Source: Zoogloea sp041911615 (GTDB lineage Bacteria > Pseudomonadota > Gammaproteobacteria > Burkholderiales > Rhodocyclaceae). Taken from it: a stretch of 64,000 nucleotides of DNA. This document shows, piece after piece, positions 32,558 to 42,034 of the stretch. The DNA lies in the NCBI RefSeq assembly GCF_041911615.1, contig NZ_JAYROR010000074.1:3310-67309 (forward strand), read 5' to 3'. Positions within the stretch are counted from its first letter, which is position 1. Each line of letters opens with the position of its first letter. The notes beneath the pieces were generated by a model. It saw nothing but the letters and a program-made list of their open reading frames with translations, had not been told where the DNA came from and made no database searches. A program made the position numbers and the translations under genes.

Positions 32558-33126
32558 ACCGCCCTCCCCCGCTTTCCTCCCTTTCTGCCGCGCCGCGGGC
32601 CACCCCCGCCACGCGGCAGTTTTTTGTGGCCTGCCCACCACCGCCGCCCGTCGACGCAAGGTTGCCCACACCGCCCGTATTCGTCCTTCACCCGCGTGAG
32701 CATCTTCTACAGCGCGTGAACGGTCGACAACCATCGGGCGTAGATCGAATACACCCCGTGCACATCGATCTACAGGTCATGAAATGTCTTCTACACGCCG
32801 CGTAGAAGCCCTACACGCGACGCAATGGCTTCTACACCCCCGCGTAGAAGCACTACACCGCCTGAAAGTCGACCTACACGCGGCTGTACCGCTTCCACGC
32901 GCCGTGTGTATCGCCCTCATCCGCCTCTGTGGGGCTCATTGGCACCAGCCCCGCAACAAACCGCAGGCACCGCCCCTCGTCCCGCTCCCCGCGCCCGCCT
33001 CCAGGCGCACGGCCGCTCCACCGCAGCGCGCCGAAAAAAACGCATCCGGCATTTTCAAAAAGCATGAACCCAGGTAGCATTTAAACCACTGTATTTTTGT
33101 TCACAACACTACCCAGGAGCCCGACC
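32558..33126. other. 569-bp gene-free stretch holding the 21-bp periodic array
   Basis: After the permease stop there are ~100 bp of GC-rich sequence, then the 21-bp periodic array (32666-32912), then ~150 bp of GC-rich sequence. A short AT-rich segment (33075-33105, GTATTTTTGTTCACAACA) precedes CCAGGAG and the ATG at 33127. That AT-rich segment is the probable promoter/leader of the small gene. No convincing coding frame spans the stretch. Confidence 0.65.
32666..32912. repeat. 21-bp periodic array of CTACAC-x-GTAG boxes
   Basis: The tetramer CTAC recurs at 32707, 32770, 32791, 32811, 32832, 32853 and 32874. That is in 21-bp phase with a single 20-bp step. One-mismatch versions fill the missing phases at 32728 (CAAC), 32749 (ATAC) and 32895 (CCAC). 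Most continue as CTACAC, then C/G-rich bases, then GTAG or GTG, so each unit is itself an imperfect palindrome. The best are the CTTCTAC...GTAGAAG hairpins at 32788-32808 and 32829-32850. A GTAGATCGA/TCGATCTAC pair spans 32740-32773. The nature of the array is unknown. Confidence 0.75.
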
Positions 33127-33495
33127 ATGAGCAACGCCCTGCAACGCATCCCCCAGCCCACCCTCGACGCCGACATCGAAACGCTCCGCGCCCTCGGCGG
33201 CCTGGACGACTACACCCCGCGCCACGCGGAATACAGCCTGGCTGCCGCCGAAGCCGTGCTGGCGCGCCTCGACAAAGTCACCACGGCCGTGCTCCTCGCC
33301 GAAAACACCCTGGCCGCCTTGCGCTCCGAAGCCCTCGCCGTCCGCGCCGAAGTCCACAAGACCGCCCTCGGTGTGAAGGACGAAGCCATGGTCATCTACG
33401 GCCCCGACTCCAACCAGATCGCCGCCCTCGGGCTCAAGAAGCGCTCCGAGCGCAGCAAACCCAAACGCCAGCCCAAAGCCGCCGCCAGCGCCTGA
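33127..33495 (+). CDS. small protein of unknown function (122 aa)
   Basis: I do not recognise a family. The protein is helical in appearance, with Ala/Leu-rich stretches (AEYSLAAAEAVLARLDKVTT, AENTLAALRSEALAVRAEVH) suggesting one or two amphipathic helices. It ends in a basic tail (KKRSERSKPKRQPKAAASA) that could contact nucleic acid. The middle contains VYGPDS-like IYGPDSNQIAALGLK. There is no signal peptide or membrane segment. CCAGGAG lies 8 nt before the ATG. It is preceded by the 21-bp periodic array and followed at 147 bp by the NYN-domain gene on the same strand. Confidence 0.65.
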   Translation: MSNALQRIPQPTLDADIETLRALGGLDDYTPRHAEYSLAAAEAVLARLDKVTTAVLLAENTLAALRSEALAVRAEVHKTALGVKDEAMVIYGPDSNQIAALGLKKRSERSKPKRQPKAAASA

Positions 33496-33641
33496 ACCCA
33501 GCCCGCCGCGCCGGCCCCGTCACCCCCGGCGCGCGCACCCGCGAAAAATGCACACAGCACGCTGCGCGATTGATGCAGGACAGCTTTCCGGCCCCGGATC
33601 GCTGTAACATGAATTCATAAACCCAGCCTCCTCCGCCGCCG

Positions 33642-34418
33642 ATGAGCCCCCCTCACCTACCCACCGAAACCCGCGTCGCCGTCCTCGTCGATTGCGACAA
33701 CACCACCCCCGACATCCTCGACTTCGCGCTCCGCGTCGTCGCCCAGTTTGGCCGCGTCGTGCTGCGGCGCGGCTACGGCAACCACACCACGCTATCGCGC
33801 ACCTGGCAGGAAGCCCTCGTCCGGCAAGCCTTCACGCCCTGCCTGCAATACCAATACGTCGCCGGCAAGAACACCGCCGACATCGCCCTGGCCCTCGACG
33901 CCCTCGAGGCGATGTTCGACCACCGCGCCGACAAGTTCTGCCTCGTCACCAGCGACTCCGACTTCGCCTACCTGTGCCGCAAGCTCCGCGAACGCGGGGC
34001 CACCGTCTGCATCGTCGGCGAAGCCAAGACCCCGGACGCGCTGCGCAATGCGAGCGATCAGTTCTTCGAATGGACGCCGCCCGCCCCTGAACCCGAACCG
34101 GAGCCCGAACGCCCCCCGCAACACGATCCCGCCACCGACAAAGCCCCCCAGGCCAGGACGGAACCCGCTGCCAAACCCCCCATCGTCAAACGCCGCCCGA
34201 AGTTCGTCGTCGATGCCGTCACCCTTCTCGCCGCCGGGACGTCGGAAGGTCGCATCGGCCTCGGCCAGCTCGGCCAATACCTCAAACGCACCGACCCCGG
34301 CTTCTCACCGGCCATCTACGGGCATTCGGGGCTGCTGGACATGGTCAAGACGTACGACCTGCTGGCGTTGAAGAAGGAAGACGGCGGACATTACACGGTG
34401 GGGGTGAAGCAGGGGTGA
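33642..34418 (+). CDS. NYN-domain (PIN-like RNase) protein with C-terminal OST-HTH/LOTUS domain
   Basis: 258 aa. Residues ~10-145 form a NYN/LabA-type domain with the acidic metal-binding residues of the PIN-like fold: VLVDCDNT, KNTADIALALDALEAMF and LVTSDSDFAYLCRKLRERG. A Pro/Glu-rich linker (APEPEPEPERPPQ) leads to an OST-HTH/LOTUS domain (~175-255, GRIGLGQLGQYLKRTDPGFS, YDLLALKKE). LOTUS modules bind RNA, including G-rich or structured RNA, so this is probably an RNA-cleaving or RNA-binding protein in the cytoplasm. No Shine-Dalgarno is obvious. Confidence 0.88.
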   Translation: MSPPHLPTETRVAVLVDCDNTTPDILDFALRVVAQFGRVVLRRGYGNHTTLSRTWQEALVRQAFTPCLQYQYVAGKNTADIALALDALEAMFDHRADKFCLVTSDSDFAYLCRKLRERGATVCIVGEAKTPDALRNASDQFFEWTPPAPEPEPEPERPPQHDPATDKAPQARTEPAAKPPIVKRRPKFVVDAVTLLAAGTSEGRIGLGQLGQYLKRTDPGFSPAIYGHSGLLDMVKTYDLLALKKEDGGHYTVGVKQG

Positions 34419-34475
34419 TTAAAACCAGATGAACAAAAGGAATGAAATTCGATGGAGTAGGAACGCCCGCAAGGG

Positions 34476-34560
34476 TTAAGGGTTGTCCGATGCCTGCCCC
34501 CACGCGCAACGCTTTGGGGCCATGATTCACCCGGCCGGGCAGGCGGCGGACAAGCCTTAA
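34476..34560. repeat. 85-bp long-stem hairpin element
   Basis: The 24-bp arms 34476-34499 and 34537-34560 pair with three mismatches (outer ends TTAAGGGTTGTCCG and CGGACAAGCCTTAA; inner ends TGCCTGCCC and GGGCAGGCGG). The 37-bp loop is GC-rich. It lies between the NYN gene and the gpmI terminator. No T-run follows, so it is not an obvious terminator. A small MITE-like element or a structured RNA are both possible. Confidence 0.6.
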
Positions 34561-34596
34561 CCATAGGAGCCTTTCACGAACACCCGGAAATCAGCA

Positions 34597-34633
34597 ACAA
34601 AAATGGCGCGGACCTCCCGGCGCGCGCCATTTT
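34597..34633 (-). terminator. rho-independent terminator after gpmI
   Basis: AAAATGGCGCG and CGCGCCATTTT pair around a 12-base loop. On the minus strand the stem is followed by TTTTTG, 36 bp after the gpmI stop codon. The symmetric A/T flanks may also stop transcripts from the other side. Confidence 0.8.
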
Positions 34634-34668
34634 CACTTCAACCGCAGCCGCAATCCGCAGCGCTGGGC

Positions 34669-36321
<1,653 letters not shown>

Positions 36322-36514
36322 GTTCGCTTCCTGAAGAGTGAAGTCGGGGCCGGTGCGGCGGGGGCGATCACCCGGGCGGCATCCGGCAGGCGCGCTATTT
36401 TCCTTCAAATCGGCGGTCAGGGCACGGTGCGGCGTGGGCGCGGGTGTCAGAAATTCCGTGGGCGGCCGTCATTGTGCGGACATGGCGGACGGTTCGGCGG
36501 CGGGGACGCGGCGC

Positions 36515-37330
36515 CTAGGCGCGGGGCGGGCAGATCGGGCGGGGACGGAACTGGCGGGTATCGCGGTAGTAGTCCGCCGCTTCGCTGGCGGGGGTGACAC
36601 CGGGGATGCCGAGGAGCGGCAGCGGATGCAGGCTGGACTTGCCGAAGGGTTCGTCGAGCAGTCGCCGGGCGAGCCAGGCGTCGCAGTCGCGCTGCCGCAG
36701 ATCGGCCGGCTGCGCGAGCCAGTCCGCGTCGACGACCCGGTACAGCGCCTTGGCGCACAGGCCGAAGAACGGGGCGCGCAGGGAATCCCAGCTGCCGTGG
36801 CCGAAGACGAGGAAGCGGGTGGTGTCGACGAGCCGCGCGCGGTGCGTCCACAGGGCGGCTTCCCAGTGGTGACCGGCGAGCAGTGCGAGCAGTTCGGGAT
36901 CGCTGGCGGCGACGACGATGCCGCATTCGTCGAACTGGGTGAGGGCGTCGCGCAGCGGGCCGCGACCGGGCTCGCCGACGGCGCGACGGCGAGCGATCTC
37001 GCGCAGGTGCAGGGCATTGCAGGCGGATTTGGTGCGAGGCCAGACGCACCAGGCGAGCGCGTTGAAGAAGTCGTGCCAGTCGCCCGGTCGGGTGGGGACT
37101 TCGCCGGTGGCGTCGATGTGGGCCTCGTAGCCGTCGGCGTGGGGTGGCGGCGGCACGAAGTGGATCGGGCGGCCGGCGCCGCAGACGGCATCGGGGGCGA
37201 AGTGGCGAAGCAGCGCGTCGAGCGCCGCCGCGTCGGGGATGGCCGTGGGGAAGCGGGCAAGCAGCCCGGCGATGGGTTCGAACAGGGGTCGGCCGGCGAG
37301 CGCGGCGGGCGCGTCCGGCACGACGCTCAT
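36515..37330 (-). CDS. DUF3025 family protein
   Basis: A 271-aa protein matching the DUF3025 family common in beta- and gammaproteobacteria: HIDATGEVPTRPGDWHDFFN, ALAWCVWPRTKSACNALH, FDECGIVVAASD, FLVFGHGSWDSL and a Pro/Arg-rich tail. No biochemical function is established. There is no signal peptide or membrane segment. The ATG at 37330 overlaps the stop of the upstream lipoprotein gene (ATGA), so the two are translationally coupled. Together with pyrC upstream they form a likely three-gene leftward operon. Confidence 0.85.
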   Translation of the reverse strand: MSVVPDAPAALAGRPLFEPIAGLLARFPTAIPDAAALDALLRHFAPDAVCGAGRPIHFVPPPPHADGYEAHIDATGEVPTRPGDWHDFFNALAWCVWPRTKSACNALHLREIARRRAVGEPGRGPLRDALTQFDECGIVVAASDPELLALLAGHHWEAALWTHRARLVDTTRFLVFGHGSWDSLRAPFFGLCAKALYRVVDADWLAQPADLRQRDCDAWLARRLLDEPFGKSSLHPLPLLGIPGVTPASEAADYYRDTRQFRPRPICPPRA

Positions 37331-37773
37331 TCGGCGGGTTTGATGGGGGTGGCGGGTTTTTCGGCGGGGACGAACTGGAGCCGCTCGGCCTTGCGCATGA
37401 ACGTGCCGACGAGCTTGCCGGGCGGCTCGGCGGGGGCGTCCTTCCAGACCTGGAAATCGCATTTCTCGGTGCTGGCGAGATACCAGTTCTTGCCTTGCTT
37501 GAGGGCCCACAGGTCGGCACCGGCTTCGAAGACTTCCATCTTCAGGGTGCCGGCCACGCCCGACTTGATGCTGTAGCGACGCAGGCAGGTGGGCATCCGC
37601 GAGACGACGACGGCCTGTTCGACCTCGTCGTCCCAGAAGAAGCGTTGCTCGCGCACGAGGGTGATGGATTGGTCGCGCCCGTCGATGAGGAACGCGACGC
37701 CTTCGTATTCGCAGGCGGCCAGGGCGGCGGGAATGACGGCGAAGGCGAGCAGGCGCTTGAGGATCGGATGCAT
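37327..37773 (-). CDS. putative lipoprotein of unknown function
   Basis: 148 aa. A lipoprotein signal (MHPILKRLLAFAVIPAALAA followed by Cys) indicates SPII cleavage at LAAC and membrane anchoring. The mature part is a compact domain with several aromatic residues (FLIDGRDQSITLVREQRFFW, YLASTEKCDFQVW) and three further cysteines. No family is recognised. It lies 10 bp after pyrC and overlaps the DUF3025 gene by 4 bp. The pairing suggests a shared but unknown role. Confidence 0.75.
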   Translation of the reverse strand: MHPILKRLLAFAVIPAALAACEYEGVAFLIDGRDQSITLVREQRFFWDDEVEQAVVVSRMPTCLRRYSIKSGVAGTLKMEVFEAGADLWALKQGKNWYLASTEKCDFQVWKDAPAEPPGKLVGTFMRKAERLQFVPAEKPATPIKPAE

Positions 37774-37783
37774 CGTGGTGGGA

Positions 37784-38818
37784 TCAGACGAGTTTCCAGC
37801 CGATGGTCTCGCCACCGCGCAGCGGCACCAGCGGATCGCCGGGCAGGTAGTCGAGGGCGGCGGGCACCGCCCAGCTTTCCTTGGCGAGGGTGATGGTGTC
37901 GGCGTTGCGGGGCAGGCGGTAGAAGTCGGGGCCGTTGAAGCTGGCGAAGGCTTCGAGCTTGTCGAGGGCGCCGGCCTGTTCGAAGGCTTCGGCGTAGAGC
38001 TCGATGCCGGCGTGGGCGGTGTAGCAGCCGGCGCAGCCGCAGGCGGCTTCCTTGGTGCTCTTGGCGTGGGGCGCGGAGTCGGTGCCGAGGAAGAACTTGG
38101 GGCTGCCGGACGTGGCGACCTTCACCAGCGCCTCGCGGTGGGTCTCGCGCTTGAGCACCGGCAGGCAGTAGTGATGCGGGCGGATGCCGCCGGCGAAGAT
38201 CGCGTTGCGATTGAGCAGCAGGTGGTGCGCGGTGATGGTGGCACCCACGTTGGGGCCGGCCTCGCTCACGAACTGCGCCGCCTCACGCGTGGTGATGTGC
38301 TCGAAGACAACGCGCAGCGACGGGAATCGCGCTGCAACCGGCGCCAGCACGCGATCGATAAAGACGCGCTCGCGATCAAAGATATCAACGTCAGCATGGG
38401 TTACCTCGCCATGAACGCACAACACGATGTTCCGCTCCCCCATCCGTTCGAGGACCGGGTAGATGCGGGCGATGTCGGTGACACCGGCGTCCGAGTTGGT
38501 GGTGGCGCCGGCCGGGTAGAGCTTGGCGGCGATGACGAAGCCGCTTTCGGCGGCTTTGTCGATTTCGTCGGGTTTGACGGTGTCGGTGAGATACAACGTC
38601 ATCAGCGGATCGAACTTGAGCCCCGCGGGCACCGCGGCCAGGATGCGCCCGCGGTAGGCACGGGCCTGCTCGACGGAGGTGACCGGCGGACGCAGGTTGG
38701 GCATGATCAGGGCACGGCCGAAGCGGCGCGCGGTGTCGGGCACAACGGCAGCCAGGGCGGCATCGTCGCGCACGTGCAGGTGCCAGTCATCGGGGCGGGT
38801 GAGGGTCAGTGTGGTCAT
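37784..38818 (-). CDS. pyrC: dihydroorotase
   Basis: A 344-aa class II (PyrC-type) dihydroorotase for pyrimidine biosynthesis, cyclising N-carbamoyl-L-aspartate. The zinc site HLH appears in RPDDWHLHVRDD, the carboxylated-Lys motif in AAKLYPAGATTNS, and further ligands in LCVHGEV, VFEHITT and LGTDSAPHAKSTKE. A Cys-rich loop (CGCAGC) lies after the last motif, as is usual in this branch. The ATG at 38818 has a GGGTGAGGG-like region upstream. Confidence 0.95.
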   Translation of the reverse strand: MTTLTLTRPDDWHLHVRDDAALAAVVPDTARRFGRALIMPNLRPPVTSVEQARAYRGRILAAVPAGLKFDPLMTLYLTDTVKPDEIDKAAESGFVIAAKLYPAGATTNSDAGVTDIARIYPVLERMGERNIVLCVHGEVTHADVDIFDRERVFIDRVLAPVAARFPSLRVVFEHITTREAAQFVSEAGPNVGATITAHHLLLNRNAIFAGGIRPHHYCLPVLKRETHREALVKVATSGSPKFFLGTDSAPHAKSTKEAACGCAGCYTAHAGIELYAEAFEQAGALDKLEAFASFNGPDFYRLPRNADTITLAKESWAVPAALDYLPGDPLVPLRGGETIGWKLV

Positions 38819-39000
38819 GGCTTTCGATCCGGGCGAATGGCGAATTCGTCATTTTAACAGGGCGTCACAGCGCGCCGGCAAAGGATGCGGCCCGCCCTGC
38901 GCAGGGCAACGGCATGGCAGCGTGCGGTTTTACGCAGGGGCGTGCGCCGCGGCGTGCTTCAGAGCGCCATCGCGCGGGGGAGTTCCGCGCGGGGTCGCGC

Positions 39001-39867
39001 TCAGGCCGACTTGAGCGCCAGCGCCCGCTCGTAGAGTGCGTTCTTCGACGCGCCGGTGATCGCCGCCGCGAGCTTGGCGGCCTGTTTGACGGGCAATTCG
39101 GCGAGCAACAGGGCGAGCACCCGCTCGGCGTCGGGCGGCAACCCCTCGCCCGGCGGCGCGGCCGACACCAGCAGCACGAATTCGCCGCGGGCGCGGTTCG
39201 GATCGGCCGCCAGCCAGGCCGGCGCATCGGCCAGCGGCATCCGCGCGATCTGCTCGAAGAGCTTGGTGAGCTCCCGTGCGACGACGATCTGGCGCGTCGG
39301 CTCGAGCACCGCGGCGAGGTCGTCGAGGGTCTCGGCGATGCGGTGCGGCGCTTCGTAGAACACCAGCGTGCCCGGCACCGGGCGCAGCGCCTCGAGCGCG
39401 GCGCGGCGCCCCACTGGCTTGGTCGGCAGGAAACCGTGGAAATGGAAGGCGCCGTCCGCCAGCCCGGAGGCCGACAGCGCCGCGATCGCAGCGCAGGCAC
39501 CGGGCACCGGCACCACCGGGAAACCCGCTTCCTGCAACCGCGCCACCGCCCGCGCGCCGGGATCGGAAACGGCGGGCGTTCCGGCGTCGGTGATCAGCGC
39601 CACGTGCTTGCCCTCCTCGAGCATCCGGATCACCAGCCCCGCGGCGGCCTGCTCGTTGTGCTCGTGCAGCGCGACCAGCCGCGTGGTGATGCCAAAGGCG
39701 TCGAGCAGCCGCTGACTGTGGCGGGTGTCCTCGGCGGCGATGGCGTCGGCGGACTTCAGCACCGCCAGCGCGCGCAGGCTCATGTCATGCAGATTACCCA
39801 GCGGCGTGGCCACCACATACAATGACGGCGTCTTGGAGAGCGGAGATTCGGGCAGTGTGGGAAGCAT
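39001..39867 (-). CDS. rsmI: 16S rRNA 2'-O-methyltransferase RsmI
   Basis: 288 aa, the tetrapyrrole-methylase fold of RsmI, which 2'-O-methylates C1402 of 16S rRNA using SAM. Motifs: LYVVATPLGNLHDMSLRALA, IAAEDTRHSQRLL, LHEHNE, LITDAGTPAVSDPGARAV, FHFHGFLPTK and FYEAPHRI. It is divergent from yraN, as in many proteobacteria. ATG 39867 is used; upstream in-frame codons would overlap yraN further. Confidence 0.95.
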   Translation of the reverse strand: MLPTLPESPLSKTPSLYVVATPLGNLHDMSLRALAVLKSADAIAAEDTRHSQRLLDAFGITTRLVALHEHNEQAAAGLVIRMLEEGKHVALITDAGTPAVSDPGARAVARLQEAGFPVVPVPGACAAIAALSASGLADGAFHFHGFLPTKPVGRRAALEALRPVPGTLVFYEAPHRIAETLDDLAAVLEPTRQIVVARELTKLFEQIARMPLADAPAWLAADPNRARGEFVLLVSAAPPGEGLPPDAERVLALLLAELPVKQAAKLAAAITGASKNALYERALALKSA

Positions 39868-39947
39868 GGCGAAATAAGCGGGCACGGCAGGCGTCGCCGG
39901 ACGCGCAAGAGAAAGCGGACGCCGATTGTGGGCGCGCCGGCGCACCG

Positions 39948-40316
39948 ATGCAAGCCGAACACCTGCGGCGCGGCGCGGCGGCCGAAGCGCTCGCCGCCGC
40001 CCATCTTGCCGGGCGTGGCCTCGCGATCCTGGCCCGCAACGTGCGCTGCCGCGGCGGCGAAGTGGACCTGATCGCCGACGACGCCGGCTGCGTGGTCTTC
40101 GTCGAGGTACGCCTGCGCAAGAGCGCCCGCTTCGGCGGCGCGGCCGCCAGCATCACCGCGACCAAGCAGCGGCGCGTGATCCTCGCCGCGCAGCACTGGC
40201 TGACGGGCGCCGGACGCGCCCACGCGCAGCGCCCCTGCCGCTTCGACGCGGTGCTCCTCGACGGGCTCGACGCAACCCGCATCGAGTGGATTCGCGGTGC
40301 CTTCGATGCCTCGTAG
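39948..40316 (+). CDS. yraN: YraN family (UPF0102) endonuclease-like protein
   Basis: 122 aa with the UPF0102 signature: RRGAAAEALAAAHLAGRGLA, RNVRCRGGEVDLIADD and VVFVEVRLR, the E-D-ExR pattern of a Holliday-junction-resolvase-like fold. The family is conserved between rsmI and diaA. Its role is not established. The start at 39948 gives the normal length; an earlier in-frame start would reach back into the rsmI 5' end. It overlaps the HIRAN gene by 11 bp. Confidence 0.9.
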   Translation: MQAEHLRRGAAAEALAAAHLAGRGLAILARNVRCRGGEVDLIADDAGCVVFVEVRLRKSARFGGAAASITATKQRRVILAAQHWLTGAGRAHAQRPCRFDAVLLDGLDATRIEWIRGAFDAS

Positions 40317-40686
40317 GCGCCGTCTCGCCGCAGCCGTGGCCGGCCTCCTGGCGGCGCTCGCGCTGCCTGCGGTGGCCGAGGTGCGCATCCTGGTGCAGCG
40401 CTCGCCGCTGGCCGGTTTCCAGTACTACGGCGGCAAGATCCTGTGGGACGAGATGCGCGAAGGCGACCGCCTGACCCTGGTGCGCGAACCGGGCAACCGC
40501 CACGATCCCTACGCGGTGCGCGTCGAATGGCGCGGCACCAAGCTCGGCTACCTGCCCCGCACCGACAACCGCGAGGTGGCCGAGGAAATGGACAAGGGCA
40601 CGCCGATCGGCGGACGCATCGGGCAGCTCGCCCGCGACCCCAACCCCTGGAAACGCCTGCGGGTGGATGTCTATGTCGGTTTGTAA
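40306..40686 (+). CDS. exported HIRAN-domain protein
   Basis: 126 aa. An N-terminal signal peptide (MPRRRRLAAAVAGLLAALAL ending near PAVAEV) is followed by a single HIRAN domain: SPLAGFQYYGGKILWDEMRE, GDRLTLVREPGNRHDPYAVR, VEWRGTKLGYLPR. In nuclear and bacterial helicase-linked proteins HIRAN binds DNA ends; a standalone secreted version has no known function. The gene overlaps yraN by 11 bp, so it is co-transcribed with yraN and probably diaA-dolP. The ATG at 40306 is chosen over a GTG 9 nt upstream. Confidence 0.82.
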   Translation: MPRRRRLAAAVAGLLAALALPAVAEVRILVQRSPLAGFQYYGGKILWDEMREGDRLTLVREPGNRHDPYAVRVEWRGTKLGYLPRTDNREVAEEMDKGTPIGGRIGQLARDPNPWKRLRVDVYVGL

Positions 40687-40790
40687 GCGGATTTCTCGCC
40701 TCCGGCGACGCCTTCGCCCCGAATGCTAGAATTGCCGCACCGAGCGTGCGCCGCCCGCGCCGCGTCCCCCACGCCTTTTCCGGATTCTTC

Positions 40791-41384
40791 ATGGACCTTG
40801 TCGCCCGCATCGCCCAGCAATTCACCGACAGCGCCCAGACCAAGCTGGCCGCCCTCGAATTCATGGCCGACCCCATCGCCCGCGCCATCGAGGCGATGAC
40901 CCACAGCCTGATGGCCAACGGCAAGATCCTCGCCTGCGGCAATGGCGGATCGGCCGCCGACGCCCAGCACTTTGCCGCCGAGCTGCTCAACCGCTTCGAG
41001 ATGGAGCGCCCGCCGCTGGCTGCCGTCGCCCTCACCACCGACAGCTCGACCCTCACCTCGATCGCCAACGACTACGACTTCTCGCAGGTCTTCTCGAAGC
41101 AGGTGCGCGCCCTCGGCCAGCCCGGCGACGTGCTGCTGGCGATCTCCACCAGCGGCAACTCACCCAACGTCGTCGAGGCGATCCACGCCGCCCACGAGCG
41201 CGAGATGCACGTCGTCGCCCTCACCGGCAAGGGCGGCGGGCAGATCGGCGAACTTCTCGGCCCCGACGACATCCACCTGTGCGTGCCCGCCGACCGCACC
41301 GCGCGCATCCAGGAAGTCCACCTGCTGACCCTCCACTGCCTGTGCGACGGCATCGACTGCCTCTTTCTCGGAGTAGAAGAATGA
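40791..41384 (+). CDS. diaA: SIS-domain DnaA initiator-associating protein/phosphoheptose isomerase-like
   Basis: 197 aa, single SIS domain of the GmhA/DiaA family: LACGNGGSAADAQHFAAELL, LTTDSSTLTSIANDYDF, LLAISTSGNSPNV, VVALTGKGGG and the C-terminal QEVHLLTLHCLCDGID. Position between yraN and dolP is the standard diaA context, so DiaA (a DnaA-binding replication-initiation factor) is preferred over the lipopolysaccharide isomerase GmhA. Sequence alone does not separate the two. Its stop overlaps the dolP ATG. Confidence 0.85.
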   Translation: MDLVARIAQQFTDSAQTKLAALEFMADPIARAIEAMTHSLMANGKILACGNGGSAADAQHFAAELLNRFEMERPPLAAVALTTDSSTLTSIANDYDFSQVFSKQVRALGQPGDVLLAISTSGNSPNVVEAIHAAHEREMHVVALTGKGGGQIGELLGPDDIHLCVPADRTARIQEVHLLTLHCLCDGIDCLFLGVEE

Positions 41385-42019
41385 ATCTGACCCGCAAGCC
41401 GCTGCTCACCCTCCTCGCCGCCATCGCCGCCGCGTCGGCCCTGCAGGGCTGCATCCCGGTGATCGTCGGCGGCACCGGCATGGCCGTCGCGATGGCCTCG
41501 GACCGCCGCAGCTCCGGCACCTACGTCGAGGACGAAGGCATCGAGTGGAAAGCCAACAAATGGATCGGCGACCGCCTCGGCGACAAGGTCCACGTGAACG
41601 CCACCTCCTTCAACCGCAAGCTGCTGCTCACCGGCGAAGCCTTCAACGAAGCCAGCCGCGATGAAGCAGGCCGCCTCGCCGCCGCCGTGGACAACGTGCG
41701 CGAAGTGGTCAACGAACTGCGCGTCGCCCCCACCAGCACGATCTCCGCGCGGACCAACGACAGCTATATCAGCTCCAAGGTCAAGGCCCGCTTCGTCGAC
41801 CAGAAGGATTTCCACATCCCCCACGTGAAGGTCGTGACCGAAGCCGGCACGGTTTTCCTGATGGGCCTGGTCAGCCAGCGCGAAGGCGACGCCGCCACCG
41901 AGATCGCCCGCACCACCAGCGGCGTGCAGAAGGTCGTGCGGGTGTTCGAATACATCAGCGAAGACGAAGTGAAACGCCTCGACAGCGCCATCCGCCCCGC
42001 CGACTCCAACCCCAGATAA
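41381..42019 (+). CDS. dolP: outer-membrane BON-domain lipoprotein DolP
   Basis: 212 aa. A lipoprotein signal with lipobox LQGC (residues ~21-24) is followed by two BON domains (~50-120 and ~125-195: LLLTGEAFNEASRDEAGRLA; VFLMGLVSQREGDAATEIAR). DolP (formerly YraP) sits on the inner face of the outer membrane, binds anionic lipid and supports envelope integrity. Translationally coupled to diaA by an ATGA overlap. The arrangement yraN-diaA-dolP is widely conserved. Confidence 0.92.
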   Translation: MNLTRKPLLTLLAAIAAASALQGCIPVIVGGTGMAVAMASDRRSSGTYVEDEGIEWKANKWIGDRLGDKVHVNATSFNRKLLLTGEAFNEASRDEAGRLAAAVDNVREVVNELRVAPTSTISARTNDSYISSKVKARFVDQKDFHIPHVKVVTEAGTVFLMGLVSQREGDAATEIARTTSGVQKVVRVFEYISEDEVKRLDSAIRPADSNPR

Positions 42020-42034
42020 GCCAAGGACCGCACC

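Noticed and set aside
32666..32912. CRISPR array
   Set aside because: The 21-bp units are contiguous and degenerate, with no unique spacers of constant length and no cas genes nearby.
32784..33077. A 97-codon frame through the periodic array (starting MSSTRRVEALHATQ)
   Set aside because: It covers only part of the array, changes frame relative to the left half because of 20- and 22-bp steps, has no ribosome-binding site, and ends in low-complexity sequence. I keep a decayed coding origin as an alternative, not as a gene call.
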